Below are positions 33,088 through 43,420 of a DNA stretch of 64,000 bases, in pieces. Under the pieces are notes generated by a model. That model worked only from the letters and a program-made list of their open reading frames with translations. It did not search any database and had not been told where the DNA came from. The translations under genes were made by a program, and so were the position numbers. The number at the start of each line of letters is the position of its first letter. Within the stretch, counting starts at the first letter, position 1. Source of the DNA: Corydoras sp. C115 (Eukaryota > Chordata > Actinopteri > Siluriformes > Callichthyidae). Location of the stretch: positions 502,501 to 566,500 of the forward strand of contig JAFMOC010000170.1 of the NCBI GenBank assembly GCA_019802505.1, given 5' to 3'.

Positions 33088-35007
33088 TACAGTGCAGTGC
33101 TCTCCGGGGCACTACTACAACACCAGCACTCACCGCTGCATCCGCTGCCCGCTGGGAACCTACCAGGTGGAATTTGGCCAGAACTTCTGTGTGGCCTGTC
33201 CTGGAAACACCACCACGGACTTTGATGGTTCGACTAACATCACTCAGTGCAAGAGTAAGCGAAAACCAGAAAACATAAGCAAACAGGGCATCTGATGAAA
33301 GGCTGCCATGGAGACGGGCGGGACTTTAAATCTGCTGAGGCATCAGGGAAACAGAGTTCAGATGTTTCAGGAGGTCGACTTCACTCACAGAAAAACACAC
33401 TTTATTAGATACAGCACTCTGTTTATACTGTTTATTATCCATCCATCCATTATCCTCCACTTTATCCTCTACTAGGGTCGTGGGGGGGGGGTTCCCCATG
33501 CCCATCCAGGGGAGAACATTTCGGGTACTGGGCAGATACACCCAGGACAGGGCGCCAATCTATCGCTGGGCACACACTCACTCACACAGACACACTGTAT
33601 ATGGTGCAATTTGGAGAATTCAATTGACCTTGATTCATGTTTTTGGACTGTGGGAGGAAACCGGAGAACCCGGAATCCATGCGGACATGGGGAGAACATG
33701 CAAACTTCAACCAGATTGGGATTCGAACCAGGAATCCCTAGAGCTGAGAGGAGAACATGCCTGTTCATTATATCATCTATATATATCATACAGATGGGGT
33801 TTGTAGTTCTACAGTTTCATTCTGTAGTCCATCTCCCCTTTACTCTGTACTCTGATGGACAGAACCGGTGTTATTAGGGTGGTGGATGATGCTCAGCACT
33901 GCAGTGAGGCTGACCTGGTGGTGCGGGCGTGTGAGTGTGTGCTGTTGGATCATTCTGCCTCATTCTGCATTCAGACAGGCACTGCGGAGGGCAGCTGGGT
34001 GAGTTCACGGGGTATATAGAGTCGCCCAACTACCCCGGAGATTACCCCGCCAACGTGGAGTGCACGTGGATCATCAACCCCCCACACAAGCGCAGGATCC
34101 TCATCATCGTCCCGGAGATCTTCATCCCCATAGAGGATGAGTGTGGAGATTATTTGGTCATGCGCAAGAGCTGTGAGTACAGTATGCAGTTTCCTGGGAG
34201 GCGCTGGACGTGGTTCTTCCGTAACAACCCCGAACCTCAGACTGTGTTTCCTACGCCCAACAGCTCTACCCAACTCGGTGACAACGTACGAGACGTGCCA
34301 GACGTATGAGCGGCCCATCGCCTTCACCTCGCGCTCCAAAAAACTCTGGATCCAGTTCCGGTCCAATGAGGGCAACAGTGGAAAAGGGTTCCAGGTTCCT
34401 TATGTAACCTATGATGGTGAGCAGATATTGCACCAGCACCACCATGAGCGCGTTGCATCACAGAGGACACACGTTTGAGATCAGGGTCTGTTTAGGTCCC
34501 TGAGGTCAGGCACCCAAAATCTACTGGGTTCCTTATAAAGCTCAATGGGATCTTTGGTTTAAAGTAAAAATAATTATCGTCCATATCAATAAAATAAAAT
34601 ATTTAGCTTTAATTATTGACAGGACTTCTCAAATTCTAATTAACTAACTAGTTAATTTCTTTTTTAGAGGACTATCAGGAGCTGATCGAGGACATTGTCA
34701 GAGATGGAAGATTATACGCTTCAGAGAACCATCAAGAGATTCTGAAGGTTGGTTTAATAACAAATGAGTTGTTACTGCCACCTTGCGGACATTACGAAGA
34801 CTGCAGGTCAAAGCCTTTCAGAGATTGAGTGTTGTTTTTTTTCGTTGGTTTTTTTTTCAGGACAAGAAACTCATGAAATGCCTCTTTGATGTTCTGGCTC
34901 ATCCACAAAACTTCTTCAACTACAGCGCCCAGGAGTCCCGAGAAATGTTCCCCAAATCGTTCATCCGATTCCTGCGCTCCAAAGTCCTCCGGTTTTTACG
35001 CCCTTAG
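19540..35007 (+). CDS. scube2: SCUBE2, secreted EGF/CUB protein; EGF2-EGF3 region damaged
   Basis: Exons: 19540-19633 (signal peptide), 19948-20070 (EGF1), 21289-about 21365 (EGF2, broken), 21820-21945, 22680-22796, 23321-23410 (linker with RVKRR furin-like site), 25466-25582, 25711-25833, 26244-26360, 26973-27095 (EGFs), 27305-27421, 27533-27607, 27757-27876, 28041-28205, 28389-28583 (spacer), 31414-31584, 32278-32445, 33093-33254 (Cys-rich repeats), 33975-34172, 34264-34416 (CUB), 34668-34747, 34861-35007. Nearly all exons are phase 1-1, as expected for this family. SCUBE2 is a secreted, membrane-associated glycoprotein that works with Dispatched to release lipidated Hedgehog; zebrafish you is its mutant. 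Without the broken exon the product would be 926 residues, about 80 fewer than expected. Paralogue choice rests on synteny with tmem9b and dennd2b. A candidate poly(A) signal is at 36366. Confidence 0.93.
19655..19765. repeat. CTCA simple repeat at start of scube2 intron 1
   Basis: CTCACTCACTCA-type units begin about 20 bp after the exon 1 donor (GTAAGA at 19634). Confidence 0.8.
20512..20775 (-). mobile_element. DANA/Mermaid-like SINE, scube2 intron 2
   Basis: Tail, body and core are present. The head is eroded (AAGCCAGCATGTCGC) and there are internal deletions. Confidence 0.75.
21370..21530 (-). mobile_element. Second-family tRNA-derived SINE inside scube2 EGF2 exon
   Basis: The minus strand reads a tRNA-like head, GTGTGGCAGCTCAGTGGTTA followed by GGTTCAAATCCC. 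A body with CCTCATTGGTCCAGGGCTAC follows, and the end GGATAAAAGCGTCCACTAA abuts scube2 coding sequence. Similar copies lie at 23628-23770 and 62185-62340, and tail scraps at 60745-60835. It differs from the DANA/Mermaid-like family. Confidence 0.65.
21655..21735. repeat. Short minisatellite (GATGTTGGAGAAGGTTGA units)
   Basis: About four imperfect units of 18-21 bp lie between the broken EGF2 exon and the EGF4 exon. Confidence 0.7.
22277..22580 (-). mobile_element. DANA/Mermaid-like SINE with 18-bp target duplication
   Basis: It is flanked by CATGTGTGATAACATCAT (22259-22276) and CATGTGTGATGACATCAT (22581-22598), which differ at one base. It lies in scube2 intron 4. Confidence 0.88.
23628..23770 (-). 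mobile_element. Second-family tRNA-derived SINE, scube2 intron 6
   Basis: It has the same body (CCTGGAGCAATGAGG) and tRNA-like B-box region (GATTTGAACCCACAAC on +) as the copy at 21370-21530. Confidence 0.6.
24355..24690 (-). mobile_element. DANA/Mermaid-like SINE, scube2 intron 6
   Basis: Near full length: CTTTATTCTCTACTGGGG at the tail side through AAGCCACCATGCCACC at the head. Confidence 0.85.
25158..25312 (+). mobile_element. 3'-truncated DANA/Mermaid-like SINE
   Basis: Head and core only, ending just after TCCAAAAACATGG. The body and tail are absent. Confidence 0.75.
25651..25688. repeat. (GT)19 microsatellite at scube2 exon 8 acceptor
   Basis: It ends 22 bp before the exon start at 25711. 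The space between is itself GT-rich (CCGTGTGTCTGTGTGTCC then ACAG). Confidence 0.95.
26387..26560 (+). mobile_element. 5'-truncated DANA/Mermaid-like SINE
   Basis: Body and tail only, starting at CTCTAAATTGCCCCATATGG. The next SINE begins a few bases later in the same orientation. Confidence 0.8.
26568..26920 (+). mobile_element. Full-length DANA/Mermaid-like SINE, scube2 intron 9
   Basis: The complete head (GGGGCGGCACAGTGGCTTAG), core, body, poly-C run and GGATGG tail are present. It ends about 50 bp before the next exon (26973). Confidence 0.9.
27442..27478. repeat. (CT)n microsatellite, scube2 intron 11
   Basis: The CT array begins about 20 bp after the donor in a 111-bp intron. Confidence 0.9.
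28584..31413. other. Large scube2 intron 15, free of SINEs
   Basis: At 2.8 kb this intron has no SINE copy, unlike most introns here, and holds only simple repeats near 30783-30825, 30987-31005 and 31276-31310. Much of 28.85-30.7 kb is moderately GC-balanced unique sequence with no coding frame. It could hold conserved regulatory elements, but I cannot show this without comparison. Confidence 0.4.
32446..32755 (-). mobile_element. DANA/Mermaid-like SINE fused to scube2 exon 17 donor
   Basis: Minus-oriented SINE sequence begins at the first intron base. GTGAGGGTTCCCCTGCC aligns to the SINE consensus GTGGGGTTCCCCATGCCC found in other copies, then CATCCAGGGGAGAACG. The head ends at 32755 (AAGCCACCGTGCCGCCCC). 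Confidence 0.85.
32794..32808 (+). promoter_or_regulatory. CTCF-like motif
   Basis: CCAGCAGAGGGCAGC fits the CTCF core. It is intronic in scube2. Confidence 0.45.
33039..33086. repeat. (GT)24 microsatellite replacing a polypyrimidine tract
   Basis: The array is followed only by CTACAG before scube2 exon 18 at 33093. No pyrimidine tract lies between. Confidence 0.95.
33437..33762 (-). mobile_element. DANA/Mermaid-like SINE, scube2 intron 18
   Basis: The tail (ATCCATCCATCC), poly-G, body and core are intact. The extreme head is missing after GAGAACATGCC. Confidence 0.85.
34775..34788 (-). promoter_or_regulatory. CTCF-like motif
   Basis: The minus strand reads CCGCAAGGTGGCAG. It lies in the 113-bp last intron of scube2. 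Confidence 0.4.
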
Positions 35008-37502
35008 AAGAAGCAACACTTTAGAGGAGACCTACCCGCAGAACCCGGTGTGCTGTCGAGTAACGAACCTAAAAATCAGGACCCAATCTCCTCGCATCAG
35101 GACCGAGATGGAAGCCACGGCGTCGGAAATCCACCAGCGTGAATTACAAATGAGCTGATTTCTGATTGGAGTAAATCTGAAGTTTGGGATTCGGTGTGAA
35201 ACCAGAACCTTTATTCCTCTTCTGAGCATCGAGGTTCTAATGCGAGCACGACGCCAACAAGACGTAATCACGCTTACACTTATATGCAAATGTTGGTCGG
35301 ACTTTCTGCAAACTATTCAAAGTGAAAAGATGCAAACGCCTCTCTCTCAGATGACCAATCAGATCCGATCTTAGCGTTCAGAGATTATTTTCAGATCCAC
35401 ACAGTTCATCTGATGTTCAAACTGACTTTAAGAGTAAAATACACAGGAAACTCACACTTTACAATCACAGGAACTGTTATCACATTCCATTTTAAGTTAG
35501 TCCCGCCCCCATATGCAAATATTACAGCTTTTACTGGGGAAGACTTTTGGGATTTGTGTTTTTTCATCCAGTGGACGTTGATGGGTGAGGTTGAGATCAG
35601 GACTCTAGTGGTTTCACGCCAAACGCCCCCGACTCTGTCGTTATGGATTTTGCTTTGTTCACAGAGCGACTCTTTGTCCTCGATCACCAGATGTGTGCCT
35701 GAATTCAGAAGAGGGGCAGAATTCCAACATCCCACATGAATACAACCCAAACTGAAATGATCTGCATCTCACGGTCAGAGAACCTCCGAACTGATGGAAG
35801 TACAAGATCAAAGGTTTTAGTTCTTAATGATAATCCTTCTTCATAATTAAGTCGCGTTTTCATTCATACTTACAAAAGCACATTTATATTATAAATCTTT
35901 TAAACCTCTTTAAATATCAGCATTCTTTTTTCTTCTCGATTAGAAAATGCAAACGATCCCGTTTTTAAATACTGAATATTTTTTCCTACAGTTTATTTTT
36001 TTATTCTGTGAAATGAGAGCTGAGCTTCAGAGGATTTCTAATCCCTCTCGTTTATTTCTAAAGCACTACTGAGGACGTAGTGGCTCAGAGCAGTTACCAT
36101 GATAACGGGTTGTATATTGTGTAAAAGTTCTACGTTCTGTCCACACGAGGGAACCAGAGTTCTGATTTGATTCTGCGAAATAAAGAACCGAAAACGTTCC
36201 AAACCAAACGGTTCCTTCAGCGGTTCCAACGTTCCTAATTTAGACCTGAGACGCCTGGAGGTCAGGAGGTCATCCATACAGAGCTTTGAGTTAGAGTTAC
36301 ATACTGATGATGTAATAGAGAGTAAGATAAAGTTTATATTTTTATGTTTGTACATGTACGATGTAAATAAAAAGAGAAACGTGGCGGTAATCTGTTTGTG
36401 TGAGGTGTTTAAAATATTTTAAATAATCAGTTTTATAAATCCTTCCAGAGTTGCAATAATTCTACGTTTATCTACGTAAATTTACGTTTAAGTTTAAATC
36501 TGGCGCGACGTTAAAGGTGATCAGGTAGGTTGTTGTTATTTTCAGTATCATGTAGCTGAAAGGAAACGTCTCTGTTTTTATAAAAACAGCTCTTTTAATT
36601 CTTTTACTTCAGTATTTACCGAAAACATCGGAAAAGCTTCGAACGTTCGCGCTGTGTACATGTCTGTGTTTTGTATAAACTTCCTCTTTGTTTCAACACG
36701 CAACACTAATGGCTGCATTATCTGTTTGTGCCACAAGGCGGCAGCAATGTACGGCTCTCCCTAAACTATATTTCTAATATTTCTTAACATAGTTTTCGTT
36801 TAATATATTGCGTTAATAATTAAGTAGTTACATTATAAAATAATATCAACAACTGATCAAATGTTTTAAATCAGAATTAAGAAACAAACAATTACAATAA
36901 TGTTTATAATTATAATAAAATACACCGTATTTGGACAACGAAACCTTCCAACTAACATCCATTTAAAGCTTGTTGGTCAACTTTCTGTTGGATATTTTGG
37001 TATTTCTGCGAAAGTTTTAACGAACGACGTTCCAATTCATCTCACCCTATGAGCAGGTAATGAGTGTAAGTAAGTGACCCCATGAAGTGACGTCATACTA
37101 AAAAGGAATAATAAAGAACTTTTAGAGTGTACATTAAAGACTGTTGCCATAGCAACGATATCTAATAAACAAACAGCACGCATGCGTATGAGAACAGTCT
37201 AGCTTATTAATAAATGGCTCACGGCGTTTTAATTTTTGCTTTTATGGATTTTTATTTTTTGTAAATGTTAAAAACGGTCAAGTCTCGTTTATTTGGGGGG
37301 GGAACCTTTAAGCGGCGTCTCTGTTTCCGGGGGAAGACTGACAGTCAGCTGATCGGTGCAGCGGACGGGTTCGGGCTCGCGAGCTGTTTTCACTGCGTTT
37401 GGATTAAATTACGAGTTTTAATAATTAATCATTAAAACCGAGGGACATCAAAGCCTCGCACCGCCGCCGCCTTCTGCATTAAAACCGAACCGAAGCCTCA
37501 GA
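35008..37502. other. scube2 3' UTR and tmem9b upstream region
   Basis: A candidate scube2 poly(A) signal AATAAA is at 36366-36371. A CTCF-like motif CCACAAGGCGGCAG is at 36731-36744 (+). The last about 180 bp before 37503 are GC-rich and probably hold the tmem9b promoter and 5' UTR. No NRIP3-like coding sequence is visible, although NRIP3 sits here in mammals. Confidence 0.5.
36731..36744 (+). promoter_or_regulatory. CTCF-like motif
   Basis: CCACAAGGCGGCAG lies between scube2 and tmem9b. Confidence 0.4.
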
Positions 37503-38233
37503 ATGTCCGTCTGCAGCGCGAGGGTCGCCGCCACCCTGCTGGGCGTGTGGATCGTTGTGACGTCATCAGGGCTGACGGAGGCGAAGGTAAACACGCTTTA
37601 GAACCAAAATAGAACGAATATAGAACCTTAAGAGAACCTTATGAGAACCTTAAGAGAACCAAATGAAAACCTTAAAACAACCAAATGAAAACCATAAGAG
37701 AACCTTAAAGAGAACCAAATGAGAACCTTATGAGAACCAAATGAGAACCTTAAGGGAACCAAATGAGAACCTTAAGACAACATTAAGAGAACGTTCTGAC
37801 GTCATGGTTCTGTTCTGTTCTCTTCTTTTGTCTCCGGTTTCACTTTTAACTCGATTTGTTTTGATTTGCAAAGAACCGACTCATTAACATGTTCACAGTT
37901 AGAACCGTTCTGCAACGTTTAATAAACTTTATTCATTATAAACTCTGAACGTTCGTGACGTTTATTCTGTTTTTATTAATTTTTTATTCGATTAAAAGCT
38001 CGTTTTATTTCCTCATGTTTAACACGAAGTCTTAATCACTCATTATTAATGACGTCATCATCATTATAACATTAACATTCATTAATGGAGGATTAATCTG
38101 AGTTTTAGTCGCGATATTAAAACTAAGCAGAGTTTATGCCACCAAAATTGTGGAAACAGTTTAGGGAAGGCCCCATTTCTGTGTACATTAAACCTGATCA
38201 TCCAGTACGTGTGTATATATATGTTTGTGTTTG

Positions 38234-38274
<41 letters not shown>

Positions 38275-39659
38275 TCATGTTGTGCCTATGTTCATGGTTT
38301 GTGTGTGTGTTTATGTTGTGTCTTTGTTTATGTGTGTGTGTGTGTTCATGGTGTGTGTGTGTGTGTGTTTGTATTGTTTGTAAACAGAATCGTGACCTCA
38401 GTTGAACTCAGTGTCCTGTAATCATGTGATGTAATGAATTTGGTCGTTTATAACGTTACAGATTTTATTTTTATGGTAAATAAATTCAGAAATCTTTAAA
38501 ACTGCAGATGAATCAACAAATAATGAAATCTAACTAACGCTATATTTATAAAATAATCAGACGTCTTCTGGTCTCCTGTGTTTCAGAGTTCAGAGGACAT
38601 ACGGTGTAAATGTATCTGCCCTCCGTATAAAGACGTGGAGGGACAGATCTACAACCAGAACGTCTCGCTGAAGGATTGGTAATCAGTTCAGACGGTTGTG
38701 TGATGTCACTGATGCTCGTACAGAGCGCCGTTTTAACTCCGCCTTCTTTCTCGCCTCTCTCCTCTCAGCAACTGCCTTCACGTGGTGGAGCCGATGCCTG
38801 TGGACGGCAAAGACGTAGAGGCCTACTGTCTGCGCTGTGAATGCAAATATGAGGAGAGAAGTTCTGGAACCATCAAAGTCAGTTCCTGAACCGGAGACTT
38901 GGATGAAGACTGAATCCTATACGCTGAAATAACGTTTCTGGGTTTTTTTTTTTTGTTTTTTTTTGTTTTTTTTAGGTGACCATCATCATCTACCTGTCGG
39001 TTTTGGGTTTGCTTCTGCTCTACATGGTGTACCTCACTCTGCTGGAGCCCATCCTGAAGAGACGGCTGTTCGGTCACTCGCAGCTGATCCAGAGCGACGA
39101 CGACGTTGGGGTATGTGTGGGGTATATAACTCTACATGTATATAGGTTTTCATTATGATCGTTATTAAAATTAATGCAATCTGTAACCACGAGTTATAAT
39201 GAGTGGAGGGGCGTGTCCACGTGTTTATAAATCATAGAGTATATAAACAGAATTAGGACGTATGCTGCGGGGTGGAGTTTAGAGCTACTGCCCCAGGTGA
39301 GAAGGTGTCTGCTCGGGAATGTACTGCCAACCTGTCCAAGAAGCACCGGGATAGGCTGAATTGCAAACTGACACTTGCTTCGAAACAACAAACAGTTGCC
39401 GTTGAAGTTTGCTCTTCCTCTCCACTAGAGGGCGCCAAAGTTATTTCACATTTTCCATAGCGTTCTAATGAGAGTTTTTTTTTGTTATGTTTTTGCTTTT
39501 TAGGACCAGCAGCCGTTTGCGAATGCCCACGACGTGCTCTCGCGTTCGCGCTCTCGTCCCAACATGCTGAACAAGGTGGAGCACGCGCAGCAGCGCTGGA
39601 GGAGGCAGGTCCAGGAACAGCGCAAGTCTGTGTTCGATCGGCACGTGGTGCTCAGCTAA
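37503..39659 (+). CDS. tmem9b: TMEM9 family membrane protein, TMEM9B, complete
   Basis: Five coding exons: 37503-37586, 38587-38678, 38769-38877, 38976-39110 and 39504-39659 (TAA 39657-39659). The product is 191 residues, close to human TMEM9B. It has a signal peptide (about 1-27), then a Cys-rich lumenal domain with CKCICPPY at 35-42, an N-glycosylation sequon NVS at 53-55 and CLRCECKYEE. One membrane segment lies at about 97-118. The conserved cytosolic tail contains LIQSDDD and ends KSVFDRHVVLS. Family members are endolysosomal glycoproteins. TMEM9B has been linked to TNF-driven NF-kB/MAPK signalling, and TMEM9 proteins associate with CLC exchangers. Position between scube2 and dennd2b, on the same strand, matches human 11p15.4 and supports 9B over TMEM9. 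A candidate poly(A) signal AATAAA is at 39988-39993. Confidence 0.97.
37603..37790. repeat. Minisatellite of AGAACCTTA/AGAACCAAATG units, tmem9b intron 1
   Basis: About 14-bp imperfect units (AGAACCTTAAGAGAACC, AACCAAATGAGAACC) repeat over about 190 bp, starting 16 bp after the exon 1 donor. Confidence 0.75.
38137..38190. mobile_element. Tc1/mariner-like fragment
   Basis: AATTGTGGAAACAGTTTAGG then GAAGGCCCC matches the same internal Tc1-like region seen at 1119-1175. A TA/GT simple repeat follows (38212-38375). Confidence 0.4.
39422..39436 (+). promoter_or_regulatory. CTCF-like motif
   Basis: CCACTAGAGGGCGCC, a strong core match, lies in the last tmem9b intron. Confidence 0.45.
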
Positions 39660-39663
39660 GAGC

Positions 39664-39681
39664 GGCGCCCTCTGCTGATGG
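39664..39681 (-). promoter_or_regulatory. CTCF-like motif
   Basis: The minus strand reads CCATCAGCAGAGGGCGCC, a strong core match just after the tmem9b stop codon. It is convergent with the motif at 39422. Confidence 0.5.
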
Positions 39682-41051
39682 AGGCTATAACTCCTGCTTA
39701 CATCTTCTTACCAACCCCTGCACTCACGCCCTTATCTCTGCTATATACACCCAGTATACCCCACATACACAACCTACCCCTACACTCCTCCATCGTTACC
39801 CCCCCCCCCCCCGAACCTATCCCAGCACGGTTTCCTGATCTCGCACCCTCTTTGCAGTTTATCTGGTTCTTTATAAACCCCACGATTTAACCACATGGTT
39901 TGGTTTGAGGGTTTATCTGCGCAGAGAGGAACCACTGCATGAATCATTTAAATCAAATCAAATATGAAGCGTGCAGAACGATGGAAGAATAAACACGGTG
40001 TTCTCACTGATACAGAAAACTATTCAACCATGAACATTCCAGATTCTCTTTGTTTTTCAGTATTTATTTTCGTTTTTTTTTTTTTTTTTTTGTTAAAACA
40101 GCAGCATTAAATGTGTTTGTGTTTAATTGATCTTACATACATAATGAGCTATAATCGGATGTCATGGCAATAGTAACAGAATCGTACTGTTTACAAATCA
40201 TCTGGAGCAAACGTTCTCTTTAAAATTGTTTGTATAATTCACAAAATCATTGCGTTTTTACTACTGACCTTTAGTGTTCTATTAAAGCTGTGGTATGTAA
40301 CATGTGGTGTTGGAGGTGGGGGTATTTGGGGTTGGGGGGTCTGTCTGATCTGTGTTGTGAAAATGTATAACTGCAAAAAAAAAAAAAGATTAAATCCACT
40401 TTCTCCATAAGAGCAGATTCAGTACGGTGAATACGGGCTACATCACGCATAAGAACTGTAACGAACCCTGACTTGTGATGTCATCGAGCCTCAAAATTAA
40501 TTTTTAAAAGCAAGTAAAAGTTCAAACTCTTGGATTTGGATATTTATTAGAATCATTACTCAATTAAAAAAACTCAGATCACAAACCAAATATGTTACAT
40601 ATTGCAGCTTTAATCTGCTTCATCTCATTAACATGAACATTTCTGCTGTTTTAATTGAAATTACATTAAAATCAGAATTAAAATCTGTAGATTTGTTTCA
40701 GAATAATGTTTATATGTTGCTTCACATTCATGTTTTCAATGTGTTCATGCTGATTTTTAGGGACAGTATTTCCCAGATAAGTTATTAAACATTGTCTCTG
40801 ACTGTAGTTTGGTTAGATATTAAGTTTGGACCGAAGGATGTCCGATGTTTAATGTAAATCCTTATTAAAATATTTCGGTGGAATTAATTTGTTCTGTTTT
40901 TTTTCTGCTTTATAATAAATTCTTTAATGTATGTGAAACTGCTTCTGTGACACATAGAGGAGCGAGCTCACAGACGCCCACCATTGGCTGATGGTTCTGT
41001 GATGGACAGGCGAACAAGGCTACAACTGTTTTTATTTACAAAACGACTGTC

Positions 41052-41320
41052 TTCATTCATTGTCTTCCACTTAGTCCTGTACTAGGGTTTTAGGGGGAGG
41101 GAGGGGGAGTGTTCTCCATGCCCAGCAAGGAGAGAATGTTTTAGGACAGGACGCCAGTCCACCATTGGACACAAACCCACACTATATGGGACAATTTAGA
41201 GCATTCAATTTACCTTTGGGATGAAACTGGAGAAGACAGAGGAAACCCACCCACATGGACATGGGAAGAACATGGAAATTCCACCCAGATTGGGATTCGA
41301 ACCTGGAACCCCCTCAGCGG
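41052..41320 (-). mobile_element. Degenerate DANA/Mermaid-like SINE
   Basis: Tail, body (ACTATATGGGACAATTTAGA) and B-box region (GGGATTCGAACCTGG) are visible. It is diverged and shortened. Confidence 0.7.
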
Positions 41321-42436
41321 AGGTGGAGGAATTCTAGGGTTGGGGTTGGTGTTAAAGGAAGAACCTTCTCACTTTTCACCACCAGTAAGTCATGTGGAGG
41401 ATCAATGAGGCTGCTCTCTGAATCTCTGCATGAAGAAAATACAGAGGTTTTAAATAAAAGTGAAACATCTGGATCGTTGAAGTCGATCACGTGGTGCAGT
41501 TTGGAGGTAAACACTCCGTGTTGAACATTTTCAGAGTGAAATCTCAGAAGCTTCAGACGCGCATTCCTGTGAAGAGGGCCGGCGCTAGCCACCCGAACCC
41601 ACACGCGCGCAAGCTCCGAATGACGCTGAGTCATTTAGAGTGAATCGTTTGTTCCAATTGGAACGAAACTCCGTCCGTTCAGAGGGGACCTCTGCGGCTC
41701 TGAAGTTGAACAAACTTCAAATTGTAATTACTTTACTTTAAATCGAATCCCGCGACGGCTTCTCAAACACACTCGGCGAATCTGTGTCCGCGAATCGATG
41801 TTTTCGATTCAGGAGTCACTTCATTGAATCTTTTTCTTTAACGCTGCAGCGGTTCTGGAACCCAACAGAACCCCGAACGCGAGGTCCCAACGCGGCTGGA
41901 TTTACGGAGATGGAGATCCAATAAACTGCATCCCTCAGAACGCAGGGATAGGCTGGAGGTGAGTCTTAAACAAAGCGGAATCGAGTGCGAGGAGCTTTTA
42001 AATTCACAGATCTCAGAGAAAAAAAATCATTATTTATACCGAACTTCTGCAGAACGCTTCAGTTTAGACATTAATATTTATTTTGCATGAATTAAAACCC
42101 GTTTAATTGTTAGGATTGAATGTTTCCAGCACGGTTTTCTGTAAATCTGTTTTTATAATGCAAAAAGAAGAACATACCAATGCTCACGATGTGGCATCTA
42201 CAGACAAAATACAGAATACATGAAAGAAAAAGAAATGTGAGAAATGTTGTTGTTGTTGTTGCCACGTGGAGAAAAGAAGTTTATGTGATACATAACACAT
42301 TAAATAACTACAAAAGCATTTTTATAATCGTTATGGATTAACCAACAAATAAAAGTTAAAGTTACAGAAGGTTACAAAACTGAAACATCAAAAGTAATAA
42401 GATGAAACAGCGATCAGAGCTTTTTAGATGTTTAAA

Positions 42437-42818
42437 TACACCGTGTGGACAAAAGTATAGAGACATGAAGACATGTTGCCCCCCCCCCCCCCCCCCCCCA
42501 CCGCCCTCTTTATAGCAGCTATATTTTCTATTTTTAGTTGAAGCTTTCTGCTAACTTTCGGAGTGTTTTTGAAATTCTCCGCCCGTTTGTGAGATCAGAC
42601 GCTGATAATAAAAAAAACGTTAGAATAATGGATCTGACTCACAATCTCAAGTCTAGTTCATCCCAAAAACTCAACGGCCTTCCCCAAACTGTTTGTACAG
42701 TTGGAAGCATACGACTGTCCAATCCACCAGCTGCTTGGTTTTATACAAATGGACTGAATCAAACACCCAAATTCGGTGATTAAGATGTTTGTCCGAACAC
42801 TTTTATTAATATACTGTA
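42437..42818. mobile_element. Internally deleted Tc1/mariner-like element
   Basis: The left end TACACCGTGTGGACAAAAGT and the right end AACACTTTTATTAATATACT then GTA are imperfect inverted termini at TA dinucleotides. Between them are separated transposon segments, CTCACAATCTC and CCTTCCCCAAACTGTTTG then TTGGAAGCATACGACTGTCC. A poly-C run (42479-42499) lies near the left end. At about 380 bp it retains no transposase frame. Confidence 0.65.
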
Positions 42819-43074
42819 GTTTTATCTTTAATTAGAACATGGTTCTCACAGACTGTTAGGCCTTTAGGGTTTTAGGGTTTTCTGACCTCACAGCAGGAGT
42901 TTGCTCTGAGATCGACCCTGCAGTGCAGAATGCCTTTAACACCGGACTGTGACGTCTCTCTGAGTGTGCAGATGTGCATCCAGCGGTTTGTTTACAGAAC
43001 TGATGACGACGGGAAACTAGAGGGCGCTCGAGGCCCTTATATTTTGCACTGCGGATGTTTTATAGTTGAGTATT

Positions 43075-43420
43075 AATTGGACTGGGGGTCCTGCAGGACG
43101 CCCTTAATGGACTCACATATAGTTCTTCAGTTGTTAGAGTTTTTCCATTTGTTAAATATCTCTACACTGCTGTCTTACACTGTTGTTGTTGCCTGGCCGT
43201 TCAAGGAGGACGAGTCCCCCACTGAGTCTTGGTCCTCCCAAGGTTTCTTCCTTAAATAACAATTTTTTTCTTGCCACTGTCGCTTCGGCTTGCTCTTTGG
43301 GGGTTTAAAGGCTTTTCATTCTGTAAAGCTGCTTTGTGACGATGTACTGTTGTAAAAAGCGACATAAATAAATAACTTGAACTTGAACTTGAGTTTAAAA
43401 AAAAAAAAAAAAAAAAAACA
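43075..43420 (+). repeat. Dispersed fish repeat with LINE-like 3' tail
   Basis: It contains GGTCCTCCCAAGGTTTCTTC, CTTGCCACTGTCGC, GTAAAGCTGCTTTGTGACG and AAAAAGCGACATAAATAAAT, followed by GAACTT units and poly-A. These landmarks are common in fish interspersed repeats. The poly-A end suggests a retroposon. Confidence 0.55.
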
